35,451 bases of DNA from assembly GCA_947072565.1 (NCBI GenBank), contig CAMTIM010000079.1, positions 1 to 35,451 of the forward strand, written 5' to 3'. The DNA is from an uncultured Peptostreptococcaceae bacterium. GTDB taxonomy: Bacteria > Bacillota > Clostridia > Peptostreptococcales > Peptostreptococcaceae. The notes below the pieces were generated by a model. It was not told the DNA's origin, made no database searches, and saw nothing but the letters and a program-made list of their open reading frames with translations. Both the position numbers and the translations under genes were made by a program. Below are positions 1 through 9,521 of this stretch, one piece after another; position 1 is the first letter of the stretch, and each line of letters opens with the position of its first letter.

Positions 1-170
<170 letters not shown>

Positions 171-185
171 TTATAATAAATTCTA

Positions 186-262
186 TGGTAGCGGTAACAG
201 GAGTCGAACCTGTGACCTTTCGGGTATGAACCGAACGCTCTAGCCAACTAAGCTATACCGCC
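186..262 (-). tRNA. tRNA-Met (CAT), elongator
   Basis: Full cloverleaf on the minus strand with the CCA end encoded. The anticodon loop is TTCATAC. The acceptor stem begins GGCGGTA with a G1-U72 pair, and the body resembles Bacillus elongator tRNA-Met rather than the initiator. Last tRNA of the cluster before the 16S gene. Confidence 0.93.
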
Positions 263-271
263 ACATCTAAT

Positions 272-347
272 TGGTGCCCAGAAATGGAATCGAACCATCG
301 ACACAGGGATTTTCAGTCCCTTGCTCTACCGACTGAGCTATCTGGGC
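272..347 (-). tRNA. tRNA-Phe (GAA)
   Basis: Cloverleaf with acceptor stem GCCCAGA/TCTGGGC, anticodon loop CTGAAAA and an encoded CCA end. It lies nine bases from the neighbouring tRNA-Met, consistent with one precursor transcript. Confidence 0.95.
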
Positions 348-352
348 ACAAA

Positions 353-429
<77 letters not shown>

Positions 430-436
430 TTATTCT

Positions 437-513
437 TGGTCGAGGTGAAGGGACTCGAACCCCCGGCCCCCTGGTCCCAAACCAGGTGCGCTACCAAACT
501 GCGCTACACCTCG
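437..513 (-). tRNA. tRNA-Pro (TGG)
   Basis: Acceptor stem CGAGGTG/CACCTCG, anticodon loop TTTGGGA (TGG), encoded CCA end. This anticodon can read all proline codons by wobble in AT-rich Firmicutes. Confidence 0.95.
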
Positions 514-547
514 AAATAAAGTTGAATAAAGTTTTAAAAAATCAAAT

Positions 548-623
548 TGGCAGGGGTGGAGGGATTCGAACCCCCGGCGCACGGTTTTGGAGACCGACGC
601 TCTACCAGCTGAGCTACACCCCT
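548..623 (-). tRNA. tRNA-Trp (CCA)
   Basis: Acceptor stem AGGGGTG/CACCCCT with discriminator G, anticodon loop CTCCAAA (CCA), encoded CCA end. The first anticodon-stem pair (27-43) looks like a T-T mismatch. The rest of the fold is standard. Confidence 0.93.
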
Positions 624-630
624 AAAAATC

Positions 631-707
631 TGGTGGGCCATCAGGGACTCGAACCCCGGACCTACCGGTTATGAGCCGGGCGCTCTAACCAACTGAGCTA
701 ATGGCCC
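631..707 (-). tRNA. tRNA with CAT anticodon, probably Ile2 (lysidine-modified)
   Basis: Acceptor stem GGGCCAT/ATGGCCC, encoded CCA end. The anticodon loop CTCATAA is the form seen in Bacillus tRNA-Ile2, whose C34 is changed to lysidine by TilS so that it reads AUA. The loop differs from the TTCATAC of the elongator Met at 186-262. It would be auto-annotated as Met; the Ile2 call is by similarity of the loop. Confidence 0.8.
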
Positions 708-718
708 CGATTTTTTAT

Positions 719-809
719 TGGCGGAGAAGGAGGGATTCGAACCCTCGCACCAGTTACCCAGCCTATACCCTTAGCAGGGGCACCTCTTTAGCCACTTGAG
801 TACTTCTCC
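719..809 (-). tRNA. tRNA-Ser (GCT)
   Basis: Class II tRNA of 91 nt with a long variable arm, acceptor stem GGAGAAG/CTTCTCC, discriminator G, anticodon loop CTGCTAA (GCT) and encoded CCA. Paired with a second serine tRNA immediately upstream. Confidence 0.95.
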
Positions 810-826
810 AGATATTTGATTTATAA

Positions 827-915
<89 letters not shown>

Positions 916-918
916 ATT

Positions 919-994
919 TGGTGATCCATCCGCGACTCGAACGCGGGACACCCTGATTAAAAGTCAGGTGCTCTACCGACTGAGCTAATGGATC
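919..994 (-). tRNA. tRNA-Lys (TTT)
   Basis: Acceptor stem GATCCAT/ATGGATC, anticodon loop CTTTTAA (TTT), encoded CCA end. It is the first gene of the tRNA cluster, about 50 bases downstream of a strong promoter. Confidence 0.95.
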
Positions 995-1045
995 ATATCT
1001 TAGTTGTCTTTCGACTTGTTTCGCGATGTCTCGCTTACAAATATT

Positions 1046-1074
1046 ATTATATTAGGTTTTTATATTTTCGTCAA
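1046..1074 (-). promoter_or_regulatory. Promoter of the tRNA-rrn operon
   Basis: On the minus strand there is TTGACG (1074-1069), a 17-base spacer and TATAAT (1051-1046). It is the only good promoter seen upstream of the nine tRNAs, and no other is visible between the last tRNA and the 16S gene, so it probably drives the whole tRNA-rRNA transcript. Confidence 0.85.
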
Positions 1075-1170
1075 CACTTTTTTTACATTTTTTTCAATAA
1101 TATTATAATTTTTTGTTAAACTACCCATAAACCGTTGAAATCTAGCTATTTTTATAGTTTAATTTTAAAA

Positions 1171-1200
1171 TAAAAATGTAGTGAGATTTTATCTCACTAC
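1171..1200 (-). terminator. Rho-independent terminator after purA
   Basis: Ten-base-pair stem (GTAGTGAGAT/ATCTCACTAC) with a 3-base loop, 10 bases past the purA stop and followed on the minus strand by ATTTTTATTTT. It separates purA from the tRNA operon promoter. Confidence 0.88.
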
Positions 1201-1209
1201 ACTTTTTCT

Positions 1210-2571
<1,362 letters not shown>

Positions 2572-2577
2572 ACTTTT

Positions 2578-2883
2578 TTAATTCAACACTACTTTTAATA
2601 TGTATTTTTCTATTTCCTGTAAATTATCAATACATATAATGTGTTTCTCTAGTTTTTTAAACTTGTCCATTAACGTATCTAACTCAACTAAATCAGCTAC
2701 ATTACAAATTTCATGAGATTCTCCAAGCATGGTATTAATCATAAATACTTTATAACTATCTTTTTCTTTTAAGCAGTAAATTATTATAGTTTCCTTTATA
2801 TTATTATCAATTATTCTAAATAAATTTATTTCTTTGTTTATTTCTTTTATTTTTGGATAAATATATAGTATTGTTATATTCAA
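2578..2883 (-). CDS. Hypothetical protein, 101 aa
   Basis: I do not recognise this protein. It is rich in Ile, Lys and Glu, has no signal peptide, no convincing membrane segment and only three Cys (in YCLK, EICN and IICI contexts), and looks like a small alpha/beta cytosolic protein. An in-frame ATG exists at 2898 but has no Shine-Dalgarno before it. GGGGGA lies about six bases before a TTG at 2883, which I take as the start. It sits alone between the dnaB terminator and the purA promoter, on the same strand as both. No promoter is clear. Base composition is like its neighbours. Confidence 0.6.
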   Translation of the reverse strand: MNITILYIYPKIKEINKEINLFRIIDNNIKETIIIYCLKEKDSYKVFMINTMLGESHEICNVADLVELDTLMDKFKKLEKHIICIDNLQEIEKYILKVVLN

Positions 2884-2921
2884 TTTATTTTCCCCCATAT
2901 AAATTTATGTTTATACACAAC

Positions 2922-2948
2922 AAAAGCAAGCTAATAGCTTGCTTTTTT
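2922..2948 (-). terminator. Terminator downstream of dnaB
   Basis: Eleven-base-pair stem built on AAAAGCAAGCT and its complement around a 3-base AAT loop, with A/T tracts on both flanks, so it could act in both directions. It separates the gdpP-rplI-dnaB transcript from the small hypothetical gene. Confidence 0.8.
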
Positions 2949-2950
2949 AT

Positions 2951-3071
2951 TTGTCCACAGGCTATCTGTGGACAGTGTGGATAACTTTTTATCTATTTTT
3001 CAATACTTATGCATGTTTTTTGACATGTATCCACAACATTCGAGTGGGTCAAAAGTATGTTCTGTGGATAT
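2951..3071. promoter_or_regulatory. DnaA-box cluster beyond dnaB
   Basis: Five sites resembling TTATCCACA occur in 121 bases: TTGTCCACA (2951-2959, plus), CTGTCCACA (2967-2975, minus), a perfect TTATCCACA (2976-2984, minus), GTATCCACA (3027-3035, plus) and ATATCCACA (3063-3071, minus). The first two form an inverted repeat. The block lies in the 3' non-coding region of dnaB, about 21 kb from the origin. It may titrate DnaA or help regulate it, as DnaA-box clusters near oriC do in Bacillus; that role is inferred. Confidence 0.65.
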
Positions 3072-3088
3072 TTGTAGATATTATTTTG

Positions 3089-4417
3089 CTATAATTCTCT
3101 TGATTTATCTGCAAATTTTTGAACTTCTCCAAGCCATACTAACTCTACTGCTCCAGTTTCACCATGTCTATTTTTTGCTATTATTACTTCACCAATATTC
3201 TTTCTATCCGAATCTGGATGATAATATTCATCTCTATATAAAAACATAACTATATCTGCATCCTGCTCAATTGCCCCAGATTCTCTTAAATCCGATAGCA
3301 TAGGTCTATGGTCAGCTCTTTGCTCAGGAGCACGAGATAACTGAGACAATGCAACAACAGGACAGTTAAGTTCTTTAGCTATCACTTTTAGAGATCTTGA
3401 TATCTTAGATATCTCTTGTTGTCTACTCTCATTATTACCTTCACCTTCCATAAGTTGAAGATAATCTATAAGTATTAAATCTAAACCTTGCTCTATTTTT
3501 AGCTTTCTACATTTTGATCTTAACTCTGATATTTTTATACCTGGAGTATCATCTATATGTATCTTAGCATTAGATAAAACTGCCATAGCATCAATTATTC
3601 TCGGCCAATCATTTTCACCTAATTTACCTGTCTTTAACTTACTAAGTTCAACATTAGATTGCGATGATAACATACGTTGTACTAATTGTTCCTTAGACAT
3701 CTCTAAACTAAATACAGCTACTGATGCATCACCTTTTAAGGCTGCATTTTGAACAAGGTTTAAAGAGAATGCAGTTTTACCCATTGCAGGACGAGCTGCA
3801 ATAAGTAATAAATCAGTTCTCTGCATTCCATTTATCTTTTTATTTAAATCTGTAAATCCAGTTGTTATACCAGTCATTTCAGTTTTATTGGTATATAAAT
3901 GCTCAATCATATCATAAGCATCCATTAATACTGAATTTATAGATTTAAAATCATCACTCGCCTTTTCTTGTGATATATCAAATATCTTTTTTTCTGCTTT
4001 ATCTAATACATCTTCTATCTTTGTCGCTCCGTCATAACCTAAATTTATTATATCGTTAGAGGCTTTTATAAGCTTTCTAAGTACTGATTTTTCCTTTACT
4101 ATATCAGCGTAATACTTTACATTTGATGTAGTTGGTACAATCGTAGAAAGGCTGGTTATATAAGTTATTCCTCCAATATCATCTAGGTGTCCTTGTCTTC
4201 TTAATTCCTCTGTTAGTGTTATTAAATCTATAGGTTCGTTTTTATTACTTAATTTTATCATACACTCATATATGATTTTATGTGCCTCTTTATAAAAGTC
4301 ATCTGGTCTTATAGTCTCAGTAACTGTTATCATAGCATCTTTATCAAGTAAGATAGATCCTAATATAGATTGTTCTGATTCCACACTATGTGGAGGAATT
4401 CTTGTCATATCCTCCAT
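3089..4417 (-). CDS. dnaB: Replicative DNA helicase DnaB (Bacillus DnaC)
   Basis: Hexameric 5'-3' helicase that unwinds DNA at the fork. The 442-residue protein has the N-terminal primase-binding domain (from SVESEQSILGSILLDKDAM) and a C-terminal RecA-like motor with Walker A ARPAMGKTAF, Walker B LDLILIDYLQLM and the SRQQEISKISRSLK and DLRESGAIEQDADIV motifs typical of the family. I use the ATG at 4417, with AGGTG seven bases before it. A second ATG at 4408 is too close to GGAGG. It is the last gene of an apparent MazG-like-yybS-gdpP-rplI-dnaB operon, an arrangement common in Firmicutes. A DnaA-box cluster follows it. Confidence 0.97.
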   Translation of the reverse strand: MEDMTRIPPHSVESEQSILGSILLDKDAMITVTETIRPDDFYKEAHKIIYECMIKLSNKNEPIDLITLTEELRRQGHLDDIGGITYITSLSTIVPTTSNVKYYADIVKEKSVLRKLIKASNDIINLGYDGATKIEDVLDKAEKKIFDISQEKASDDFKSINSVLMDAYDMIEHLYTNKTEMTGITTGFTDLNKKINGMQRTDLLLIAARPAMGKTAFSLNLVQNAALKGDASVAVFSLEMSKEQLVQRMLSSQSNVELSKLKTGKLGENDWPRIIDAMAVLSNAKIHIDDTPGIKISELRSKCRKLKIEQGLDLILIDYLQLMEGEGNNESRQQEISKISRSLKVIAKELNCPVVALSQLSRAPEQRADHRPMLSDLRESGAIEQDADIVMFLYRDEYYHPDSDRKNIGEVIIAKNRHGETGAVELVWLGEVQKFADKSREL

Positions 4418-4440
4418 TATTAATCACCTCGAGTGTATAT

Positions 4441-4890
4441 CTATTGTTTCTCTTTTACATCAACTCTTATTTTAGTAACTACTTTTTGATGTATTTTTAT
4501 TTCTACTATTCTTGAACCTAATACTCTTATTGGCTCATCTAGAGATATTTTTCTTTTATCTACTTCTATATCGTGTTGTTTCTTTACTTGTTCTGCTATG
4601 TCTTTTGAAGTTATTGAACCAAATAATCTTCCGCCTTCTCCAGCTTTAGAATATATAACTATATTTAATTCTTCCATTTTTTTACCTAATTCAACTGCAG
4701 CTTCGTATTCTTTTTGTGCTCTATTTTCTTTAGCTTTAGCTTTCTCATTTAATTCTTTTACAGCTGTATTATCAGCTACAACAGCTAATTTTTTAGCAAG
4801 TAAGAAGTTTCTAGCATATCCATCGCTTACTTCTTTCATTTCTCCTTTTTTACCTGTTCCTTTTACATCTTTTAATAATATAACTTTCAT
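4441..4890 (-). CDS. rplI: 50S ribosomal protein L9
   Basis: Large-subunit protein that binds 23S rRNA near the L1 stalk and extends from the ribosome. The 149-residue length is normal. The start [30 protein letters not shown] is the conserved N-terminal RNA-binding domain, followed by a long charged helix (roughly residues 40-75) and the C-terminal domain with the GGRLFGSIT segment. The ATG is one base from the gdpP stop codon, and its Shine-Dalgarno GGAGG lies inside the last codons of gdpP, so the two are probably translationally coupled. Confidence 0.97.
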   Translation of the reverse strand: MKVILLKDVKGTGKKGEMKEVSDGYARNFLLAKKLAVVADNTAVKELNEKAKAKENRAQKEYEAAVELGKKMEELNIVIYSKAGEGGRLFGSITSKDIAEQVKKQHDIEVDKRKISLDEPIRVLGSRIVEIKIHQKVVTKIRVDVKEKQ

Positions 4891-4891
4891 T

Positions 4892-6886
4892 TTATTCTTC
4901 CTCCTCTAAGCATGTGTCAATTATCTCTTTTACCATTGTATATGCTGTTTGTAGTGAAACATCTTTTAGTTGAGCACCTGCTATATCTATGTGCCCACCT
5001 CCACCTAGTTTTTCCATAAGTACATGAACGTTAATTTTTCCTAAAGATCTAGCACTTATAAATACTTTATTATCTTTCATTCCTAGGACAAAGGATGCTT
5101 CAACTTTTTTTACATTCAATAGCTCGTCTGCTGCTTGTGCTATTACTATATTTATATTGTCAGCTTCTGTTGATGTATATGCTAAGCATATATGTTCTTC
5201 AATTATTTTGGCACTTTGTATTATTTCTGCTTTAGTTACAAAATCCCCTATTTCTGAATTGAATAATTTTTTAACTTCTATTGTATCTGCCCCTACTTTC
5301 TTAAGGTAAGATGCAGCTTCAAAGGTTCTTACACCTGTCTTAAATGCAAAGTTTTTAGTATCTAAACATATTCCCGCTAATAAACCTTCTGCTGTTAATT
5401 TATTTATTTTAATGTTATTTTCCATGTATTGTACTAACTCTGTAACCATCTCACATGTAGATGATACATATATTTCATGGAATAAAAGAACTGTATCATT
5501 AATAAACTCTACACCTCTTCTATGATGGTCTATAACAACAACTTTATCTGATTCAGATAATAGTTCTTGGCATTCTGTAAAGTTTGGTCTATGAGTATCT
5601 ACTACTACTATTAATGTGTTTTTTGTACAGTTTTTTATAGCATCTTCATGGTCTATAAATACATTTTTATAATAATCTGAGGTTTTCAGTCTTTTTACAA
5701 ATTCATCTATAGATTCATTAGAACTATTTAGTACTATGTTTGCATGCTTGTTGCATGATTTACATATGTCATATATTCCAACTGCTGAACCCATAGCATC
5801 CATATCAGGATATTTGTGTCCCATTATATATACTTGGTCACTTTCTCTTATAACTTCTCTTAAAGCATGCCCTATTAGTCTAGATTTCACCTTAGTTGTC
5901 TTTTCAACTGCTTTTGATTTTCCACCATAAAAAACAAATTTATCTTTAGTTTTTATTACAGCTTGATCTCCACCTCTACCTAGTGCTAAGTCAAGAGCTC
6001 CAGAAGCAAGTTTTAGATTCTCATTTATTGTATCTCCATCTATACCAATACCCATACTTATGGTTACAGGAAGATTATTTCCGTAGTCAATTTTTCTTAT
6101 TTTATCTAGTATTGAGAATTTTTCGCTTTCTAGCTTTTTTAATTCTTTCTTGTTCATCACAAGGAAAAATTTATCTTTTGATGTTCTCTTTATGCCACCT
6201 TGTGAACTCACTTCTAAAGAAGTTAGTATTTGTTCTATTTCTACATTTATTAACGGTCTATTTTCTTCTGGTGCACTTTTTAGTACATCATCATAACCGT
6301 CAACCTGTATTAACATCATCGAATTTTTTTCGTCATTATATCTTTTTTGTAAATCTAAATACTCAGTTTTATCTAACCAATATAACATCATTAAATATTT
6401 TGCATTATTTTCTTGATCATTTTTTATAACATTATAAACGATAGTGTACTCTCTATCTTTATATTTTATATCTGTGTACATTTCTTTATTTTCATTTAAT
6501 ACTTTTCTTAAATCTAAATTTTTTATAATATCATCAATATTTACGCCTAACAAATTTTCTTTTTCTGTCATATGATGAAATTTATTATTATACCATGATA
6601 TCTTTCCATCAAATTCAAGTATACACAATGGTATAGGTAAATTCATTATAGCTTTTTTTGTTGTTTCATCTATGTCTAAAGATAAGTTTTGAATATACTT
6701 AGTCCATTCTTTTTTTCTTATATTAGTTAATTTCCAGTTATGATAAACTAAATATAAAAAAATAAAGAAAAGCAGACACCCTAGATAAAAATTATAAAAA
6801 AGTAATGACATACTAGCTATACCTATAATTAATATATATAAATTTGCTTCTGGTATATTTATTTTAAAGGTTGGTTTATTCCTCAT
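4892..6886 (-). CDS. gdpP: Cyclic-di-AMP phosphodiesterase GdpP (DHH-DHHA1)
   Basis: Membrane enzyme that hydrolyses c-di-AMP to pApA and so affects potassium, osmotic and cell-wall homeostasis. The 664 residues show two membrane helices (about 15-50), a degenerate PAS domain (75-170), a degenerate GGDEF domain (175-310) and a C-terminal DHH-DHHA1 phosphoesterase. Metal-binding motifs are present: GHKYPDMDA (His357, Asp361, Asp363), Asp430 in VVVDTHR, DHH at 453-455, and [11 protein letters not shown] (628-638). The GGDEF motif is replaced by RTSKDKF, as is usual in this family, so it should not make c-di-GMP. Start ATG has GGAGG eight bases ahead. It lies between yybS and rplI in one operon. 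Confidence 0.96.
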   Translation of the reverse strand: MRNKPTFKINIPEANLYILIIGIASMSLLFYNFYLGCLLFFIFLYLVYHNWKLTNIRKKEWTKYIQNLSLDIDETTKKAIMNLPIPLCILEFDGKISWYNNKFHHMTEKENLLGVNIDDIIKNLDLRKVLNENKEMYTDIKYKDREYTIVYNVIKNDQENNAKYLMMLYWLDKTEYLDLQKRYNDEKNSMMLIQVDGYDDVLKSAPEENRPLINVEIEQILTSLEVSSQGGIKRTSKDKFFLVMNKKELKKLESEKFSILDKIRKIDYGNNLPVTISMGIGIDGDTINENLKLASGALDLALGRGGDQAVIKTKDKFVFYGGKSKAVEKTTKVKSRLIGHALREVIRESDQVYIMGHKYPDMDAMGSAVGIYDICKSCNKHANIVLNSSNESIDEFVKRLKTSDYYKNVFIDHEDAIKNCTKNTLIVVVDTHRPNFTECQELLSESDKVVVIDHHRRGVEFINDTVLLFHEIYVSSTCEMVTELVQYMENNIKINKLTAEGLLAGICLDTKNFAFKTGVRTFEAASYLKKVGADTIEVKKLFNSEIGDFVTKAEIIQSAKIIEEHICLAYTSTEADNINIVIAQAADELLNVKKVEASFVLGMKDNKVFISARSLGKINVHVLMEKLGGGGHIDIAGAQLKDVSLQTAYTMVKEIIDTCLEEEE

Positions 6887-6896
6887 TTCTAACCTC

Positions 6897-7853
6897 CTAT
6901 GTGGATTTATAACTTCTTACCTTTCTAAAGTCTATTATGCTATCTAACATCCCTACAAAAGATATTCCCATAAATCCAAATATACATAAAATAAACCCTG
7001 ATATAAATACTTTTTTGTTTTCTCTGCCTCTAAACCATTTATTAAAGTAATGTATAGCAACTGCTATCCCTTGAATCATAAACATAAAACTAAATACTAA
7101 TTGTAAATTCATCATTATTAAGTCTGTATGTAATTTTACTCCGATAAATTCTATAAATAATACAAGCAAATACAACATAAACGATATTATTATAGCATTA
7201 CCTGGTAAATAAAATTCTCTGAATTTAGGAAACTCTACATTTAATGTTTTTATTCTTTTCAAAATAAATACTTCTAAATAGTACGTAATAAATGCTACTA
7301 TCATACCCTGGAAGATTAGCATAGTTGGTAGCATATTAGAAATCGAATCCATAAGATCCTCTATTTTCGCACCTGATGCTAAATTCAGCCCTGAGCTTTT
7401 TAAAAGCTCTGTCTGAGAACTAATAGCTTCCTTCATAATACTCGTGAAAGAATCCAGTATATTAGTTTTAAAAACTATATTTGATACTACATAAAAAATA
7501 ATAATAGATGCTACCGCTACGATAGTTCCCATATATATAGGCTCAAACTTATTACATTCATCTGATTTCATGTTAGCTCTAACAACACTACCTATAAATA
7601 TACCGGGCAATGCACTAACTATACATATACTAACTGAATATACTGGGTCAACTCCAAGCATAAGAACAAAGAAAGTTATTATCAAAGATAATATTGAGTA
7701 TTTATTGTCAGTTAAAGTACCTATTATTGCATAAGGTACTGGTATTACAGAACTTAATATCCCTAACATAGGAACATAAGCTGCTACTAAAGCTAACAAT
7801 ATACCAAGCGTAACTATCATCAATGTTCGAGATAGTTTTACTTTATTATTCAA
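6897..7853 (-). CDS. yybS: YybS-family membrane protein (DUF2232)
   Basis: Integral membrane protein of unknown activity with about eight hydrophobic segments and the pattern of the DUF2232/YybS family, which usually sits just before gdpP as it does here. The frame is open upstream to an ATG at 7913, but that would overlap the MazG-like gene and has no ribosome site. AAGGAG lies nine bases before an in-frame TTG at 7853, directly after the MazG-like stop, giving 318 residues starting MNNKVKLSRTLMIV. The helices suggest an ECF-transporter S-component-like fold, but I see no residues that would name a substrate. Confidence 0.85.
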   Translation of the reverse strand: MNNKVKLSRTLMIVTLGILLALVAAYVPMLGILSSVIPVPYAIIGTLTDNKYSILSLIITFFVLMLGVDPVYSVSICIVSALPGIFIGSVVRANMKSDECNKFEPIYMGTIVAVASIIIFYVVSNIVFKTNILDSFTSIMKEAISSQTELLKSSGLNLASGAKIEDLMDSISNMLPTMLIFQGMIVAFITYYLEVFILKRIKTLNVEFPKFREFYLPGNAIIISFMLYLLVLFIEFIGVKLHTDLIMMNLQLVFSFMFMIQGIAVAIHYFNKWFRGRENKKVFISGFILCIFGFMGISFVGMLDSIIDFRKVRSYKST

Positions 7854-7867
7854 ATTAAATTCACTCC

Positions 7868-8182
7868 TTATTGATCCATATGTTTTTTTAATTCTGATAG
7901 GTCTCCATACCATCTTTCAACACTATGATCTTCACTTATTCCTAGTTTTATCTTTTCTTTTACTTTATAATCTATTTCTGTAAAACTTATCCCTAATCTT
8001 TTTGCTAAAAGATACGTTATCATTATTATATTCGCTAAAGTATCTTGAAGTGTTTCATCTAACGGTTTTACCCCTTTTAAAATAAGATTGAACAAATCTC
8101 CTATACTCATTAGCAACTCTGTCTTCATCCATTCGATTATCTTAACATTTCTAGTCACATCGGAACCTCTATCTAATCTCAC
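7868..8182 (-). CDS. MazG-like family protein
   Basis: A 104-residue, all-helical protein of the MazG-like family found next to yybS-gdpP in clostridia. Relatives of MazG are nucleotide pyrophosphohydrolases, but this short version lacks an obvious ExxE-ExxD metal site, so activity is uncertain. The start is a GTG at 8182 preceded by a strong AAGGAGG. First gene of the operon running through yybS, gdpP, rplI and dnaB, with an extended -10 promoter about 30 bases upstream. Family assignment rests on the protein's look (the DLFNLILKG and LANIIMITYLLAKRLGI segments) and its context. Confidence 0.75.
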   Translation of the reverse strand: MRLDRGSDVTRNVKIIEWMKTELLMSIGDLFNLILKGVKPLDETLQDTLANIIMITYLLAKRLGISFTEIDYKVKEKIKLGISEDHSVERWYGDLSELKKHMDQ

Positions 8183-8209
8183 AGTTGCCCCCCTCCTTAA
8201 TATATAAAT

Positions 8210-8218
8210 ATTATAACA
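8210..8218 (-). promoter_or_regulatory. Extended -10 promoter of the MazG-like-yybS-gdpP-rplI-dnaB operon
   Basis: Minus strand TGTTATAAT (8218-8210), a consensus extended -10 (TGnTATAAT). The -35 region is poor (CTTAAA or TTAAAT at 16-17 bases), as is common with extended -10 promoters. Confidence 0.65.
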
Positions 8219-8246
8219 TAAATCATAGCATATTTAAGCAGATAAA

Positions 8247-8271
8247 CAAAAAAACGAGCCACGGGGCTCGT
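8247..8271 (-). terminator. Terminator of the rpsF-ssb-rpsR operon
   Basis: ACGAGCC/GGCTCGT stem with a 4-base loop, eight bases past the rpsR stop, followed on the minus strand by seven Ts. Confidence 0.93.
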
Positions 8272-8278
8272 CCTTTTC

Positions 8279-8506
8279 TTAGTCTAATGTATATGGTAAA
8301 AGTGCTATGTTTCTAGATCTCTTTATAGCAACTGTTAATTCTCTTTGGTGCTTAGCACAAGTTCCAGAGATTCTTCTTGGTAATATCTTACCTCTTTCAG
8401 TTACGTACTTTGATAATCTTTGAGTGTTTTTGTAGTCTATTCTAGAATCTTTAGATGCACAGAATTGACAAACTCTCTTTTTCTTACGTCTCTTTTTGTT
8501 TATCAT
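8279..8506 (-). CDS. rpsR: 30S ribosomal protein S18
   Basis: Small-subunit protein that pairs with S6 on the platform of the 30S subunit. The 75-residue length is normal. It has the basic N-terminus, a CQFC pair plus a further Cys in SGTCAKHQR, i.e. the zinc-binding form of S18, and the conserved [11 protein letters not shown] end. Strong Shine-Dalgarno GGAGGG nine bases before the ATG. Last gene of rpsF-ssb-rpsR. Confidence 0.97.
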   Translation of the reverse strand: MINKKRRKKKRVCQFCASKDSRIDYKNTQRLSKYVTERGKILPRRISGTCAKHQRELTVAIKRSRNIALLPYTLD

Positions 8507-8523
8507 AGTAATTTCCCTCCTTC

Positions 8524-8970
8524 TTAGAATGGTATATCGTCGTCATCTATAGCTTGGAATCCTTGAGGATCTAGTCCTTTTGGTTCAAAGCTAGGTTCAA
8601 AGTTCGGTTCGAACCCTTGATGATTTCCTTTATATGAACTTTCAGATTTATTTTTAGTATCTAGGAATTGTACCCTAGTAGCATTTATTTTAGTAGCTCT
8701 TCTAGTTTCTCCAGCTTGATTTTGGTAGCTATCGATTCTTATAGAACCTTGTATAGCTACTAAACTTCCTTTACCTATATAGTTAGCACAATTCTCTGCA
8801 GATTTGCCCCAAACTTGTATATCTATAAAATCAGTTTCTTTTTTCCCATCTTTACCTGAAAATTCTCTATCTATAGCTATTGCAAAATTTGCAACTGCAG
8901 TTCCACTTCCCGCGATGTATCTTAACTCGGGATCCCTTGTTAATCTACCCACTAATACAACATGGTTCAT
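8524..8970 (-). CDS. ssb: Single-stranded DNA-binding protein
   Basis: Coats single-stranded DNA at forks and recruits replication and repair proteins. The 148-residue protein has the OB-fold ([18 protein letters not shown], then [16 protein letters not shown]) over about residues 1-105, a flexible tail with [13 protein letters not shown]-type repeats, and the acidic DDDDIPF tip used for partner binding. It sits between rpsF and rpsR, the usual Firmicutes order. The Shine-Dalgarno is AGGCGGTG. Confidence 0.97.
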   Translation of the reverse strand: MNHVVLVGRLTRDPELRYIAGSGTAVANFAIAIDREFSGKDGKKETDFIDIQVWGKSAENCANYIGKGSLVAIQGSIRIDSYQNQAGETRRATKINATRVQFLDTKNKSESSYKGNHQGFEPNFEPSFEPKGLDPQGFQAIDDDDIPF

Positions 8971-9014
8971 AATAACACCGCCTTTAACATACTTTTACAT
9001 AATAAAACTAGTTA

Positions 9015-9293
9015 TTAAGCAACAACTATCATGTGTCTTATTACGTTTTCGTTTATCTTTAAGTTTCTGTCTATTTCTTTAGGTACTTCAACGCCAGCTT
9101 TAAAGTTAACTAATACGTAGTGACCTTCGTTGAACTTAGCTATTGGATAAGCTAATTTCTTAGTTCCCCATACGTCAACTTTAACAACTTCACCTTCAGT
9201 AGCAACAACTTCCTTAACTTTGTTAAGTACAGCTTCTCTTGTTTCTTCATCAGCGTTTGGCTTTACTACGAAAACTAATTCATAATTTCTCAT
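9015..9293 (-). CDS. rpsF: 30S ribosomal protein S6
   Basis: Small-subunit platform protein, partner of S18. The 92-residue length is normal, starting MRNYELVFVVKP and carrying the conserved WGTKKLAYPI segment. GGGAGGTG lies ahead of the ATG. First gene of rpsF-ssb-rpsR. A consensus promoter lies about 80 bases upstream and a structured leader lies between, which may be the S6:S18 autoregulatory site. Confidence 0.97.
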   Translation of the reverse strand: MRNYELVFVVKPNADEETREAVLNKVKEVVATEGEVVKVDVWGTKKLAYPIAKFNEGHYVLVNFKAGVEVPKEIDRNLKINENVIRHMIVVA

Positions 9294-9319
9294 TATTTTT
9301 CACCTCCCTTTGGACTTAA

Positions 9320-9363
9320 CGGCTCTATCTTAATAGAGCAGAGAAATGAGATTAAAATCTCAT
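9320..9363 (-). promoter_or_regulatory. Structured rpsF leader, candidate S6:S18 autoregulatory element
   Basis: The rpsF 5' leader folds into two hairpins: ATGAGAT/ATCTCAT (9363-9346) and GCTCTAT/ATAGAGC (9339-9322). The second is immediately followed by CCG (9322-9320). Known S6:S18 leaders hold a CCG beside a stem that mimics the 16S binding site, and the protein pair represses its own operon. The position and the CCG are seen; the function is inferred and I did not match a full consensus. Confidence 0.45.
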
Positions 9364-9371
9364 ACTTACAC

Positions 9372-9400
9372 ATTTTATCATTACTATTTATAAATGTCAA
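9372..9400 (-). promoter_or_regulatory. Promoter of rpsF-ssb-rpsR
   Basis: Minus strand: TTGACA (9400-9395), 17-base spacer, TAAAAT (9377-9372). A near-perfect housekeeping sigma promoter. Confidence 0.88.
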
Positions 9401-9478
9401 TTTGATTTTAAATCTCTTTTTGTAGTATTACATATTTTTTTATATTAATACGTATTTAATTGATTTTACTATATCACT

Positions 9479-9506
9479 AAAAGGGTGGTCTAATGACCAC
9501 CCTTTT
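9479..9506 (-). terminator. Terminator after the aminotransferase gene
   Basis: Twelve-base-pair AAAAGGGTGGTC stem with a TAAT loop, about 15 bases past the stop codon. The T tract lies partly within the stem on the minus strand. Confidence 0.85.
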
Positions 9507-9521
9507 TATATATGTACTTGA

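Noticed and set aside
486-674. A 62-codon plus-strand ORF over the tRNA genes.
   Set aside because: It is antisense to three tRNA genes (tRNA-Pro, tRNA-Trp and Ile2-type), with no ribosome site.
2954-2974. The inverted repeat GTCCACAG/CTGTGGAC after dnaB, considered as a terminator.
   Set aside because: No T run on either strand beside it. It is better explained as two facing DnaA-box-like sites; a proper terminator lies at 2922-2948.
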